From JADKAV01 sp041393775 (lineage in GTDB: Bacteria > Actinomycetota > Actinomycetes > S36-B12 > UBA10799): a stretch of 64,000 bases of DNA. A program made the translations under genes and the position numbers. The stretch spans positions 434,001 through 498,000 of the forward strand of contig JAWKJM010000003.1 in the NCBI GenBank assembly GCA_041393775.1, in the 5' to 3' direction. Under the pieces are notes generated by a model. That model was not told the origin of the DNA. It ran no database searches and saw nothing but the letters and a program-made list of their open reading frames with translations. Numbering within the stretch: position 1 is the first letter of the stretch; each line of letters begins with the position of its first letter. Of this stretch, positions 57,256-64,000 are shown piece after piece.

Positions 57256-57858
57256 ATGGCGGCGACCAAGCGCACACAAGTCCTCCAGTTTGCCGTGTTG
57301 GGCCTGCTCCACGAAGGGCCGCTGCATGGCTACGAATTGCGGAAGCGGCTCAACGGCGTGCTCGGGACCTTCCGGGCGATCTCGTACGGCTCGCTCTACC
57401 CGTGTCTGAAGGAGATGCTGAACGCCGGCCTCATCGTGGAGGACGGTCCGGCCGATGCGGGCGCCCCCGCATTGAGCGGGCGGCGAGCACGAATCGTGTA
57501 CAAACTCACCGCTGAAGGCAAGGACAAGTTCCAGGTCTGGCTGGCTTCCGCCGGGCCAGAGGCCTATGAGGACGAGCTCTTCGGAGTGCACCTCGCGTTC
57601 TTCGGTCGCACCGACCGGGACATCCGGCTGCGGATCCTGCTGGGGCGTCGCAACCGCCTCGAGGAACGCACCGCCACCCTGCGCAGCAACTTGGCCAAGC
57701 GCCGCGAGCGCATCGACGAATGGACGTTGACCCTGCAGCAGCACGGTCTCGACAGCGTCGAGCGCGAGGTGGACTGGATCTCGCAACTCATCGATCAGGA
57801 AATCGACGGCAACCCGCCGTCCACAACGTCGACCGGCACCGGGCCGGCGAGTAAGTAA
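57256..57858 (+). CDS. PadR-family transcriptional regulator
   Basis: 200 residues. The winged helix has LQFAVLGLLHEGPLHGYELRK, then ISYGSLYPCLKEMLNAGLI, and a wing ARIVYKLTAEGKDKF. The C-terminal dimerisation coiled coil is long (RNRLEERTATLRSNLAKRRE; WTLTLQQHGLDSVEREVDW). This matches Rv0047c, which also lies directly before ino1. GGAGGG sets ATG 57256. An AT-rich palindrome in its promoter may be the operator. Confidence 0.94.
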   Translation: MAATKRTQVLQFAVLGLLHEGPLHGYELRKRLNGVLGTFRAISYGSLYPCLKEMLNAGLIVEDGPADAGAPALSGRRARIVYKLTAEGKDKFQVWLASAGPEAYEDELFGVHLAFFGRTDRDIRLRILLGRRNRLEERTATLRSNLAKRRERIDEWTLTLQQHGLDSVEREVDWISQLIDQEIDGNPPSTTSTGTGPASK

Positions 57859-57868
57859 GGAGAAACGA

Positions 57869-58945
57869 ATGTCAATTCGTGTCGCCATCGTCGGTGTCGG
57901 TAACTGCGCCGCCTCGCTTGTGCAGGGCGTCGAGTATTACCAGAACGCCGATCCGGAGAGCAAGGTTCCGGGGCTGATGCACGTCAAGTTCGGGCCGTAC
58001 CACGTCAACGACATCGAGTGGGTTGCCGCTTTCGATGTCGACGCGAAGAAGGTCGGCCAGGACCTCGCCCACGCCATCTCGGCAAGCGAGAACAACACCA
58101 TCAAGATCTGCGACGTACCGCCGACCGGCGTCCACGTGCAGCGCGGCCACACCTACGACGGTCTGGGCAAGTACTACCGCGAGATGATCACCGAGTCCGA
58201 CGAGACCCCGGTTGACATCGTCGCCGCCCTGCGCGAGGCCAAGGCCGATGTGCTGGTCTGCTACCTGCCGGTCGGCTCGGAGCAAGCCGCGAAGTACTAC
58301 GCTCAGTGCGCTATCGACGCCGGGGTGGCGTTCGTCAACGCGCTTCCCGTGTTCATCGCGGGTACCCCCGAGTGGGCCAAGAAGTTCGAGGACGCAGGCG
58401 TCCCGATCGTCGGCGACGACATCAAGTCGCAGGTCGGCGCCACCATCACCCACCGGGTGCTGGCCAAGTTGTTCGAGGACCGCGGTGTGACCGTGGATCG
58501 GACCTACCAGCTCAACGTCGGCGGGAACATGGATTTCATGAACATGCTCGAGCGAGAGCGACTGGAGTCCAAGAAGATCTCGAAGACCCAGTCTGTCACC
58601 TCGCAACTCGTCGGCGACATGCCGGCGCGCAACGTGCACATCGGCCCGTCCGACTACGTGGCGTGGCTCGACGACCGCAAGTGGGCGTTCGTGCGCCTCG
58701 AGGGTCGCAACTTCGGCGATGTGCCGCTGAGCCTGGAGTACAAACTCGAGGTGTGGGACTCCCCCAACAGCGCCGGCATCATCATCGACGCCATCCGCGC
58801 GGCGAAGATCGCCAAGGACCGCGGCATCGGTGGCCCGATCCTGAGCGCATCCAGCTACTTCATGAAGTCACCGCCGGTGCAGTACACCGACGACGAGGCC
58901 CGAGAGGCCGTCGAGCAGTTCATCGCCGGCACCGTCGAGCGCTGA
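57869..58945 (+). CDS. ino1: Inositol-3-phosphate synthase
   Basis: NAD-dependent conversion of glucose-6-phosphate to 1L-myo-inositol-1-phosphate, the first step to phosphatidylinositol and mycothiol. 358 residues, the short actinobacterial and archaeal class. VAIVGVGNCAASLVQGV binds NAD. Key blocks are GDDIKSQVGATITHRVLA, then LNVGGNMDFMNM and ISKTQSVTSQL, with catalytic Lys in that stretch. It follows padR by 10 bp with AAGGAG in the gap, so the two share a promoter. Mycothiol may be a CydDC substrate. Confidence 0.97.
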   Translation: MSIRVAIVGVGNCAASLVQGVEYYQNADPESKVPGLMHVKFGPYHVNDIEWVAAFDVDAKKVGQDLAHAISASENNTIKICDVPPTGVHVQRGHTYDGLGKYYREMITESDETPVDIVAALREAKADVLVCYLPVGSEQAAKYYAQCAIDAGVAFVNALPVFIAGTPEWAKKFEDAGVPIVGDDIKSQVGATITHRVLAKLFEDRGVTVDRTYQLNVGGNMDFMNMLERERLESKKISKTQSVTSQLVGDMPARNVHIGPSDYVAWLDDRKWAFVRLEGRNFGDVPLSLEYKLEVWDSPNSAGIIIDAIRAAKIAKDRGIGGPILSASSYFMKSPPVQYTDDEAREAVEQFIAGTVER

Positions 58946-58950
58946 CCAAC

Positions 58951-58989
58951 CCCGCGACGGCCTCCGGCAAGAGCCGGGGCTGTCGCGGG
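58951..58989 (+). terminator. ino1 terminator hairpin
   Basis: CCCGCGAC...CCGGC (58951-58968) pairs with GCCGGGGCTGTCGCGGG (58973-58989); the stem is long, with one bulged section, and it starts 6 bp after the ino1 stop. Confidence 0.65.
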
Positions 58990-59038
58990 TGCGAAGTGGC
59001 GGTGGCGGGCCCGCGGGCGGACGAGACATGATCGGGAC

Positions 59039-59182
59039 ATGATGCAGTCGGCCACGCACACCTGTCCCTACTGCCACCTGGCCTTCCTGCTCCACAACGA
59101 AGTGAAGGACCACATCGCCCACGACCACCCGGAGCACGCGGAGGTGGCGGCCACCGCCGACATCCGCGAGATGCCCCGCTGA
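59039..59182 (+). CDS. Small C2H2-type zinc-finger-like protein
   Basis: 47 residues too small for most callers. MMQSATHTCPYCHLAFLLHN continues to EVKDHIAHDHPEHAEV: Cx2C then HxxxHxH, spacing close to a C2H2 finger. Similar short CPYC...H-x-H peptides are annotated in actinobacteria as hypothetical, as I remember. No ribosome site; GGGAC before ATG. Downstream 59183-59455 shows nothing. Confidence 0.6.
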   Translation: MMQSATHTCPYCHLAFLLHNEVKDHIAHDHPEHAEVAATADIREMPR

Positions 59183-59455
59183 CGCGCCCGCGCCCGTCCC
59201 GGCGACTCCCGCGATCCCGCACCGGACCCCCCGTTCCCGTTGTGAGGTAATCGGCTGCCGACGAGCCTTCGCGCGCAATAGTCACGTCGGCGTCACCTCG
59301 CCGGCCCGTAACTTCGTCCGCAGTACCCCAACCTTGTTGCCGGTGTGACGATCGATGCGACTCGTGCATCACGAACCTGCGTCGACGCGAACCCACGCGA
59401 TCTCGACCGTGGACTCGACGCGAACCCGTCGCAACTGACGGGCACCACCGTGAGG

Positions 59456-59911
59456 CTAGGAGCTCATCCCCTCGAACAGCGCGGAAAGGTCCAGGGTGGG
59501 TACGTGCCGCTCGCTGGCCAGGGAGACATACTTGCGCGACAGGGCGTCCTTGCCGTAACCCAGCACCGTACTGAGCAGGCCTATCGCTTCGGGCAGGTCG
59601 GCGGCGGGCTCTGAGCGCACGACCCGCCTCCACGCGACCTCCTCGAGGGCGTTGTACGCCGTCTGCACCTCGGAGATGTCGAATCCCTGGTTGAACCGCT
59701 CCACGGCCACCGCCTCGGAGTACTCGCTCATCTCAGCGAGGTTGCGGGTACGGATCGCATCGACGACCAGGTGGAGCAGATCTGCCAGGCGTTGCCTGGT
59801 GACGCGCTCCCCCGCAGCCTCGTAATGAGTTACGTGCGAGCGCTGCAGGGCGGCGTAGGCGTCATCCAGGAGGCTGGACTCATCGTCCATCAGCAGTTCA
59901 TCGAGTGTCAT
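59456..59911 (-). CDS. RsbRD-like sensor-domain protein
   Basis: 151 residues, all helical, resembling the RsbRD N-terminal domain found in RsbT co-antagonists and some histidine kinases: VVDAIRTRNLAEMSEYSEAV, then RFNQGFDISEVQTAYNALEE and VWRRVV-like AWRRVVRSEP. Here it stands alone without STAS or kinase. A partner-switching stress role is an inference. The ATG at 59911 follows a weak site. The gene is divergent from the MFS gene. Confidence 0.75.
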   Translation of the reverse strand: MTLDELLMDDESSLLDDAYAALQRSHVTHYEAAGERVTRQRLADLLHLVVDAIRTRNLAEMSEYSEAVAVERFNQGFDISEVQTAYNALEEVAWRRVVRSEPAADLPEAIGLLSTVLGYGKDALSRKYVSLASERHVPTLDLSALFEGMSS

Positions 59912-60003
59912 CGCGCCAGTCCTTCCCGACCTGGCTCCATCCTGTCACACGCGATGCACGCGCCGGGCCCCTCTGCCATCCATCGCATCGCGCCGCCTGC
60001 GAC

Positions 60004-60009
60004 TAGCCT
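60004..60009 (+). promoter_or_regulatory. Putative -10 hexamer (TAGCCT) of MFS gene
   Basis: Seven bases before GTG 60017. Confidence 0.45.
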
Positions 60010-60016
60010 TGCCCGC

Positions 60017-61288
60017 GTGACCCATCCGCTCAAGGCCGCCCTCGGGTCACCGCTCTACCGCAAGTTACTGGCGATCCGGCTCACCGGCCAGGCCGGGGAC
60101 GGGATGCTGCAATCGGCCCTGGCGACCTTCGTGCTCTTCTCCCCCGAACGCCAGGCCAGCGCCAGCGCGATCGCCGCCGCGTTCGCCATCCTCGCGCTGC
60201 CGTATTCCTTGATCGGACCCTTCACGGGAGTCTTCCTGGACAGGTGGCACCGGCAACGCGTGCTCCTCTGGGGCAACCTGATCCGGGCGGTGAGCATGGT
60301 TCCGGTCATCTACTTCACGGCGCAGGGCAACTCCGGCTTCGGGCTCGGCGTCAGCGTCCTGATCGCGATCGGTATCAACCGGTTCGTACTCGCAGGGCTG
60401 TCCGCGGCAGTACCGCTGACGGTGCCGGAACCGAGCCTGTACACGGCCAACGCCGTTGCGCCCACCGCCGGCACGATGGCCGCGGCACTGGCGGCGTTCC
60501 TCGGGGTCGGCCTTCGGCAGGCCCTCGGCGGCGGCGACGCCGGATCGGTGGTCGTCCTGTGTATCACCGCAGGGGTGTTCATAGCCGCGGGACTGCTTGC
60601 CACCCGCGTGCATCGCCGGGAATTCGGCCCCCTGCCCGGCGAGCACGCACAGTCGGCGCGCCAAGTGGTCCGCGGCCTCGTCGACGGTGCGGACCAGCTC
60701 CTGCACCGGCATCCGGCGCGCAACGCGATCGTCATGGTTAGCGCCCAGCGGATCGCGATCGGCGCCGGCACGATCATCGCGGTCCTGCTACTGCGCCTTC
60801 ACATCAATCCGCCCGACGCGGCCGACCAAGCGCTCAACGAGTTGGCCCTGATGCTCGGTGCCGCTGCGGCCGGCGCCTTCGTCGGGGCTGTCATCACGCC
60901 GGCGATGTCGCGGCGCCTGGGGCCGATCCGCTGGACCTCGATGACCTACCTGGCGGCCGGGGCGGTGGGCTGGTTCGGTGTGGCAGCGGCTTCGGTGGCT
61001 TCTCTGATCCTCGCCGGGCTGCTGATCGGTTTCGCCGGCCAAGCGGCGAAAGTCTGCGGGGACACTCTGGTGCAGGAGTGGATCGACGAAGGCAACCGGG
61101 GTCGTGTCTTCGCTCTCTACGACGTGGCCGTCAACGTGGCGCTGGTCTCCGGTGTGGTCTTCGTGGCGGTGCTCGACCCCTCGGCCGACAACGCCGGCCT
61201 GACCGCCGCTGCCATCGGGCTCGGCCTGATCGCCAGCGCCCTGCTCTACCTGCGCACCCGCATCCCCGGGACCGTCCCCGGGCGATGA
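60017..61288 (+). CDS. MFS transporter, MFS_3-like
   Basis: 423 residues, about 12 helices. LLAIRLTGQAGDGMLQSALA starts the first helix pair; LPYSLIGPFTGVFLDRWHRQRVL carries motif A in a variant DRWHRQR; and the second half has LMLGAAAAGAFVGAVITP and ALYDVAVNVALVSGVVFVAV. It belongs with the EntS-like exporters, substrate unknown. GTG 60017 follows TAGCCT by 7 nt and no ribosome site is visible. It ends 1 bp before convergent pcnA. Confidence 0.88.
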   Translation: MTHPLKAALGSPLYRKLLAIRLTGQAGDGMLQSALATFVLFSPERQASASAIAAAFAILALPYSLIGPFTGVFLDRWHRQRVLLWGNLIRAVSMVPVIYFTAQGNSGFGLGVSVLIAIGINRFVLAGLSAAVPLTVPEPSLYTANAVAPTAGTMAAALAAFLGVGLRQALGGGDAGSVVVLCITAGVFIAAGLLATRVHRREFGPLPGEHAQSARQVVRGLVDGADQLLHRHPARNAIVMVSAQRIAIGAGTIIAVLLLRLHINPPDAADQALNELALMLGAAAAGAFVGAVITPAMSRRLGPIRWTSMTYLAAGAVGWFGVAAASVASLILAGLLIGFAGQAAKVCGDTLVQEWIDEGNRGRVFALYDVAVNVALVSGVVFVAVLDPSADNAGLTAAAIGLGLIASALLYLRTRIPGTVPGR

Positions 61289-61289
61289 T

Positions 61290-62750
61290 TCAGCCCTGCT
61301 CGGCCCACCATGCCTGCAGCGCGGCTGTGGCGTCCTCGGCCGACATCGGGCCTCGCTCCATCCGCAGCTCCAGCAGGAAGTTGTACGCCCTGCCCACATC
61401 ACGACCCGGCCCGATCCCGAGGATCGCCATGATCTGGTTGCCGTCGAGGTCCGGGCGCACCGCGGCAAGTTCCTCGGCCTGCTCCAACTCCGCGATCCGC
61501 GCCTCAAGGTGATCGTACGTGCGCTGCAGCGCCGCAGCTTTGCGCCGATTGCGGGTCGTCGAGTCGGCCCGGGTCAGCTTGTGCAGGCGGACGAGTTGGT
61601 CCCCGGCGTCGCGTGCGTATCGGCGCACCGCCGCATCCGTCCACTCCCCGCTTCCATAGCCGTGGAAGCGCAGATGCAGTTCCACCAGTTTGCAGACCTC
61701 ATCGATCGTCTTGGTGTCGAAACGCAACGCCTGCATCCGCTTGCGGGTGAGTTTGGCGCCAACCACCTCGTGGTGGTGGAACGACACCCCGCCGCCGGGT
61801 TCCAGGCGACGGGTCTTGGGCTTGCCGACGTCGTGCATCAGCGCGGCGAACCTCAGCACGAAGTCCGGTTCGATGCCCGGCTCATGGGCGGTCTCCAGCG
61901 TTATCGCTTGTTCCAGCACTGTGAGGCTGTGCTCGTAGACGTCCTTGTGCCGGTGGTGCTCGTCGATCTCGAGTGCCAGCGCCGGGATCTCGGGCAGGAA
62001 CCGCTGGCACAGGCCGGTGTCCACCAGCAGCTGCAGGCCCGGCCGGGGGGTGTCCGACATCAGGAGTTTGACAAGTTCGTCGCGGATGCGCTCGGCACTC
62101 ACGACATCGATGCGCTCGGCCATGTTGGCCATGGCGTCCACGGCCTCGGCGTCCACGGCCATCTCGAGCTGTGAACAGAACCGGGCCGCGCGCAACATGC
62201 GCAGCGGGTCGTCGGAGAAGGAGTCGGTGGCCGGGCCGGGGGTGCGCAATCGCTTCAAGGCCAGATCGAGCAGACCGTCGAACGGATCCACGAACTGCCC
62301 GTCGGACAGGCGCAGCGCCATGGCGTTCACCGTGAAGTCGCGGCGCCCGAGATCGGACAAGAGATCCCCACCGTAGGCCACTTCCGGCTTTCGGGAATCC
62401 GGGTCGTACCGATCCGACCGGTAGGTCGTGAACTCCAGTCGCAACCCCGCGACCTCGGCACCCACCGTCCCGAACCGGGCCCCCACGTCCCACACCGCGT
62501 CGGCCCATCCGGACAGCAGCGGTATCACTTGCCCGGGCCGGGCATCGGTGGCGAAGTCGAGGTCCTCGACCCGGCGGCCCAGAATCGCGTCGCGTACGGA
62601 CCCGCCCACCAGATCCACCTCGAACCCGGCCGAGGTGAAACGCTCGCCGATCTCGGTGAGCACAGGGTGATCGACCAGAAGTCGTCGAAGCGCCCCGTCG
62701 CGCAACTGGTGCAGCGCAGCCATGGGTGCTGGGGGCAGGCTCACCCGCAT
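61290..62750 (-). CDS. CCA tRNA nucleotidyltransferase / poly(A)-polymerase family
   Basis: Adds or repairs the CCA end of tRNA; counterpart of Rv3907c. 486 residues. The nucleotidyltransferase head has VDLVGGSVRDAILGRRVED and DLDFATDARPGQV (DxD metal site), then VTYR-like LEFTTYRSDRYDPDSRK, RRDFTVNAMALR and DPLRMLRAARF. The C-terminal HD domain (HHRHKDVYEHSL; FAALMHDVGKPKTR near 303; SFHHHEVVGA) suggests phosphohydrolase activity. Start ATG 62750; ATG 62723 is an alternative. It is divergent from the Nudix gene. Confidence 0.95.
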   Translation of the reverse strand: MRVSLPPAPMAALHQLRDGALRRLLVDHPVLTEIGERFTSAGFEVDLVGGSVRDAILGRRVEDLDFATDARPGQVIPLLSGWADAVWDVGARFGTVGAEVAGLRLEFTTYRSDRYDPDSRKPEVAYGGDLLSDLGRRDFTVNAMALRLSDGQFVDPFDGLLDLALKRLRTPGPATDSFSDDPLRMLRAARFCSQLEMAVDAEAVDAMANMAERIDVVSAERIRDELVKLLMSDTPRPGLQLLVDTGLCQRFLPEIPALALEIDEHHRHKDVYEHSLTVLEQAITLETAHEPGIEPDFVLRFAALMHDVGKPKTRRLEPGGGVSFHHHEVVGAKLTRKRMQALRFDTKTIDEVCKLVELHLRFHGYGSGEWTDAAVRRYARDAGDQLVRLHKLTRADSTTRNRRKAAALQRTYDHLEARIAELEQAEELAAVRPDLDGNQIMAILGIGPGRDVGRAYNFLLELRMERGPMSAEDATAALQAWWAEQG

Positions 62751-62863
62751 CAGGGTAGTCCGGGTGTCACGAGCGCCCTCGTCACAGGTGGTGTCCGGGG
62801 TCCCTTGCACGTGCCCCAACACGGGCCCTTGCGACCTGTCACCCCGAGATGGGCTATTGCGCC

Positions 62864-62869
62864 TATCCT
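62864..62869 (+). promoter_or_regulatory. Putative -10 hexamer (TATCCT) of Nudix gene
   Basis: Seven bases before ATG 62877. Confidence 0.5.
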
Positions 62870-62876
62870 CGAAGGC

Positions 62877-63362
62877 ATGCCCCACCCGTCACCCTCGCGG
62901 TTCAATCTGCGCTACGTGACGAGGTCTCGGGCCACGGTCGACGAGACCAGCGCCGGCGGCCTGGTGGTCCGCGAGGACGGCGACGACCTCCAGGTGGCCC
63001 TGATCGCCCGCTACGACCGCCGCCAGCGCCTGGTCTGGTCCCTTCCGAAAGGACACGTGGAACAGGGGGAGACCGTGGAGCAGGCGGCTCTGCGGGAGGT
63101 GCTGGAGGAAACCGGACTCACCGCCGCCATCGTGGCACCGTTGGGAGTCATCGACTTCTGGTTCGCTGTCGAGGACCGCCGGATCCACAAGACCGTCCAT
63201 CATTTCCTGATGACCTACCGGGGCGGCGCGATCTGTGACGACGACCCCGAGGTCGTCGAGGTCGCGTGGTTCGCGTTCGACGACGTCCCCTCCCGGCTGG
63301 CGTATCGCGACGAGCGGCGTTTGGTCGCGAAGGCCCGGGGCATCCTCGGCGAGACCAAGTGA
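62877..63362 (+). CDS. Nudix hydrolase
   Basis: 161 residues; counterpart of Rv3908 (MutT4). The Nudix box is complete: GHVEQGETVEQAALREVLEE then TGL (near 58-80), with REVLEE metal ligands. SAGGLVVREDGDDLQVALIA leads in. Other parts are WSLPKG before the box and HFLMTYRGG after it. The substrate (oxidised nucleotide, dinucleoside polyphosphate) is not clear. TATCCT 7 nt before the ATG suggests a leaderless mRNA. The stop overlaps the next GTG (GTGA). Confidence 0.93.
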   Translation: MPHPSPSRFNLRYVTRSRATVDETSAGGLVVREDGDDLQVALIARYDRRQRLVWSLPKGHVEQGETVEQAALREVLEETGLTAAIVAPLGVIDFWFAVEDRRIHKTVHHFLMTYRGGAICDDDPEVVEVAWFAFDDVPSRLAYRDERRLVAKARGILGETK

Positions 63363-64000
63363 CCAAGACCGTCCTCGCGCTGCTGACGATGCTGGTCGCT
63401 GTCGGGCTGGCGAGCCCTGCTGCGTCCAACACGCGCCAGTTGGCCGCCGACAGCGTCGAAGTCACCGTCACATCCATGACGCCGCTGAATCCGCAGCCCG
63501 GCAAGACTCTGCGGATCAGCGGTCGTATGCGCAACCGCTCCAATGATGAACTGGCAGCGATCCAGGTGCGGTTGCTGCTGTCGAGCACGCCCATGGCGAC
63601 ACGGTCGGAGATCGGGACCGTGGTGGCCGGTGGCAGCGAGCGCGACGGCCCGCCCACACTGGCCGTGAGCGAGCCGGTCCCGACCCTGCTCCCCCGCAAC
63701 AGCGCGGATTGGTCGCTGGAGATCCCGCTGGACCTGCTTCCCCTGAATGTGCAAGGGGTGTACGTGGTGGGTCTCGAGGTGATCGGCACGGGCACCGACG
63801 GTCTGACACAGGGCCTCGGTCTGACCCGCTCCTTCCTGCCGTGGTTCCCCGAGGGGAGCGTGACTCCGACCAGGCTGGCCTGGCTCTGGCCGGTGACCGC
63901 GGCCCCGGATCGTGCACTGGACGAGGTACAACTCAGCGAACAGACCGCCGCTGAGATGGCCCCGGGCGGGCGTCTCGCGCGCATCATCGCCGGTGCCGGC
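63359..64000 (+). CDS. DUF6049-family exported protein, 3' end cut by window
   Basis: Starts GTG at 63359, overlapping the Nudix stop, and runs 214 codons to the window end without a stop. VTKTVLALLTMLVAVGLASP is a signal peptide. VEVTVTSMTPLNPQPGKTLR and ISGRMRNRSNDELAAIQVRL form an Ig-like beta domain, then YVVGLEVIGTGTDGLTQGLG and RSFLPWFPEG. This is Rv3909-like, normally ~700-800 residues, and precedes the lipid II flippase MurJ (Rv3910), which should lie just outside the window. Confidence 0.88.
   Translation, partial: MTKTVLALLTMLVAVGLASPAASNTRQLAADSVEVTVTSMTPLNPQPGKTLRISGRMRNRSNDELAAIQVRLLLSSTPMATRSEIGTVVAGGSERDGPPTLAVSEPVPTLLPRNSADWSLEIPLDLLPLNVQGVYVVGLEVIGTGTDGLTQGLGLTRSFLPWFPEGSVTPTRLAWLWPVTAAPDRALDEVQLSEQTAAEMAPGGRLARIIAGAG

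Noticed and set aside
1..64000. tRNA, rRNA or CRISPR arrays
   Set aside because: I read for cloverleaf landmarks and regularly spaced direct repeats and found none. The dispersed repeats have inverted arms and unrelated spacers and lack cas genes, so they are not CRISPR.

Overview
The window is a 64 kb piece of a high-GC actinobacterial chromosome. The strongest evidence is gene order. The right half carries dnaB, rplI, rpsR, ssb and rpsF, then a FemAB-type ligase, a membrane glycosyltransferase, a class A penicillin-binding protein, a DUF5318 protein, a PadR regulator and ino1. This is close to the order Rv0046c-Rv0058 in Mycobacterium tuberculosis. It is followed by the pcnA/Nudix/DUF6049 set (Rv3907c-Rv3909), so the segment should lie within some tens of kilobases of oriC. 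An SsgA-like protein, a SigB/SigF-type sigma factor and an alanine-racemase-like gene beside the FemAB gene fit a spore- or hypha-forming relative. Species cannot be named. Many genes seem to be translated from leaderless transcripts: a TANNNT -10 hexamer sits 6-8 nt before the start codon.

Layout. 1-9.4 kb: dtd (cut by the window edge), a VD-repeat protein, a DHA2 exporter, a CcdA/thioredoxin-lipoprotein pair, ung and cydDC. 9.4-14.4 kb: a translationally coupled operon of a C69 hydrolase, a class III aminotransferase and a kinase-like protein, preceded by a carotenoid oxygenase. 14.5-16.9 kb: two divergent thiolases. 17-20.2 kb: stress genes, including a 594-residue protein that fuses a glycosyltransferase-like domain to a SigB/SigF sigma factor. 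20.6-29 kb: small genes, cydAB, an SDR, a HisC-like aminotransferase, a CHASE3/HAMP/PP2C phosphatase and cysG. 29-35.2 kb: a decayed DUF4126 gene, a Ser/Thr kinase, a Nei-type glycosylase, fadH and a GDPD. 35.6-42.5 kb: a complete xylose operon (xylFGH, Gfo oxidoreductase, xylAB). 42.8-45.6 kb: sulfide:quinone oxidoreductase with a 47-residue partner, then an SsgA-like gene. 45.9-64 kb: the oriC-proximal core described above.

Respiration and sulfur form one theme: cytochrome bd (cydAB) and its exporter (cydDC) are split by 12 kb, and sqr, siroheme synthase and a CcdA/thioredoxin pair are also present. Stress signalling is a second: the sigma fusion, a SpoIIE-type phosphatase, an RsbRD-like protein and an amphipathic-repeat membrane protein.

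The most unusual DNA lies between genes. Five 117-119 bp elements each carry four copies of one ~14 bp word in the order two forward, two reverse. Four composite GTTAGAGAA elements, two terminal-inverted-repeat-bounded segments and two GGGACTTTGG palindromes are also present. All of them sit outside coding sequence.
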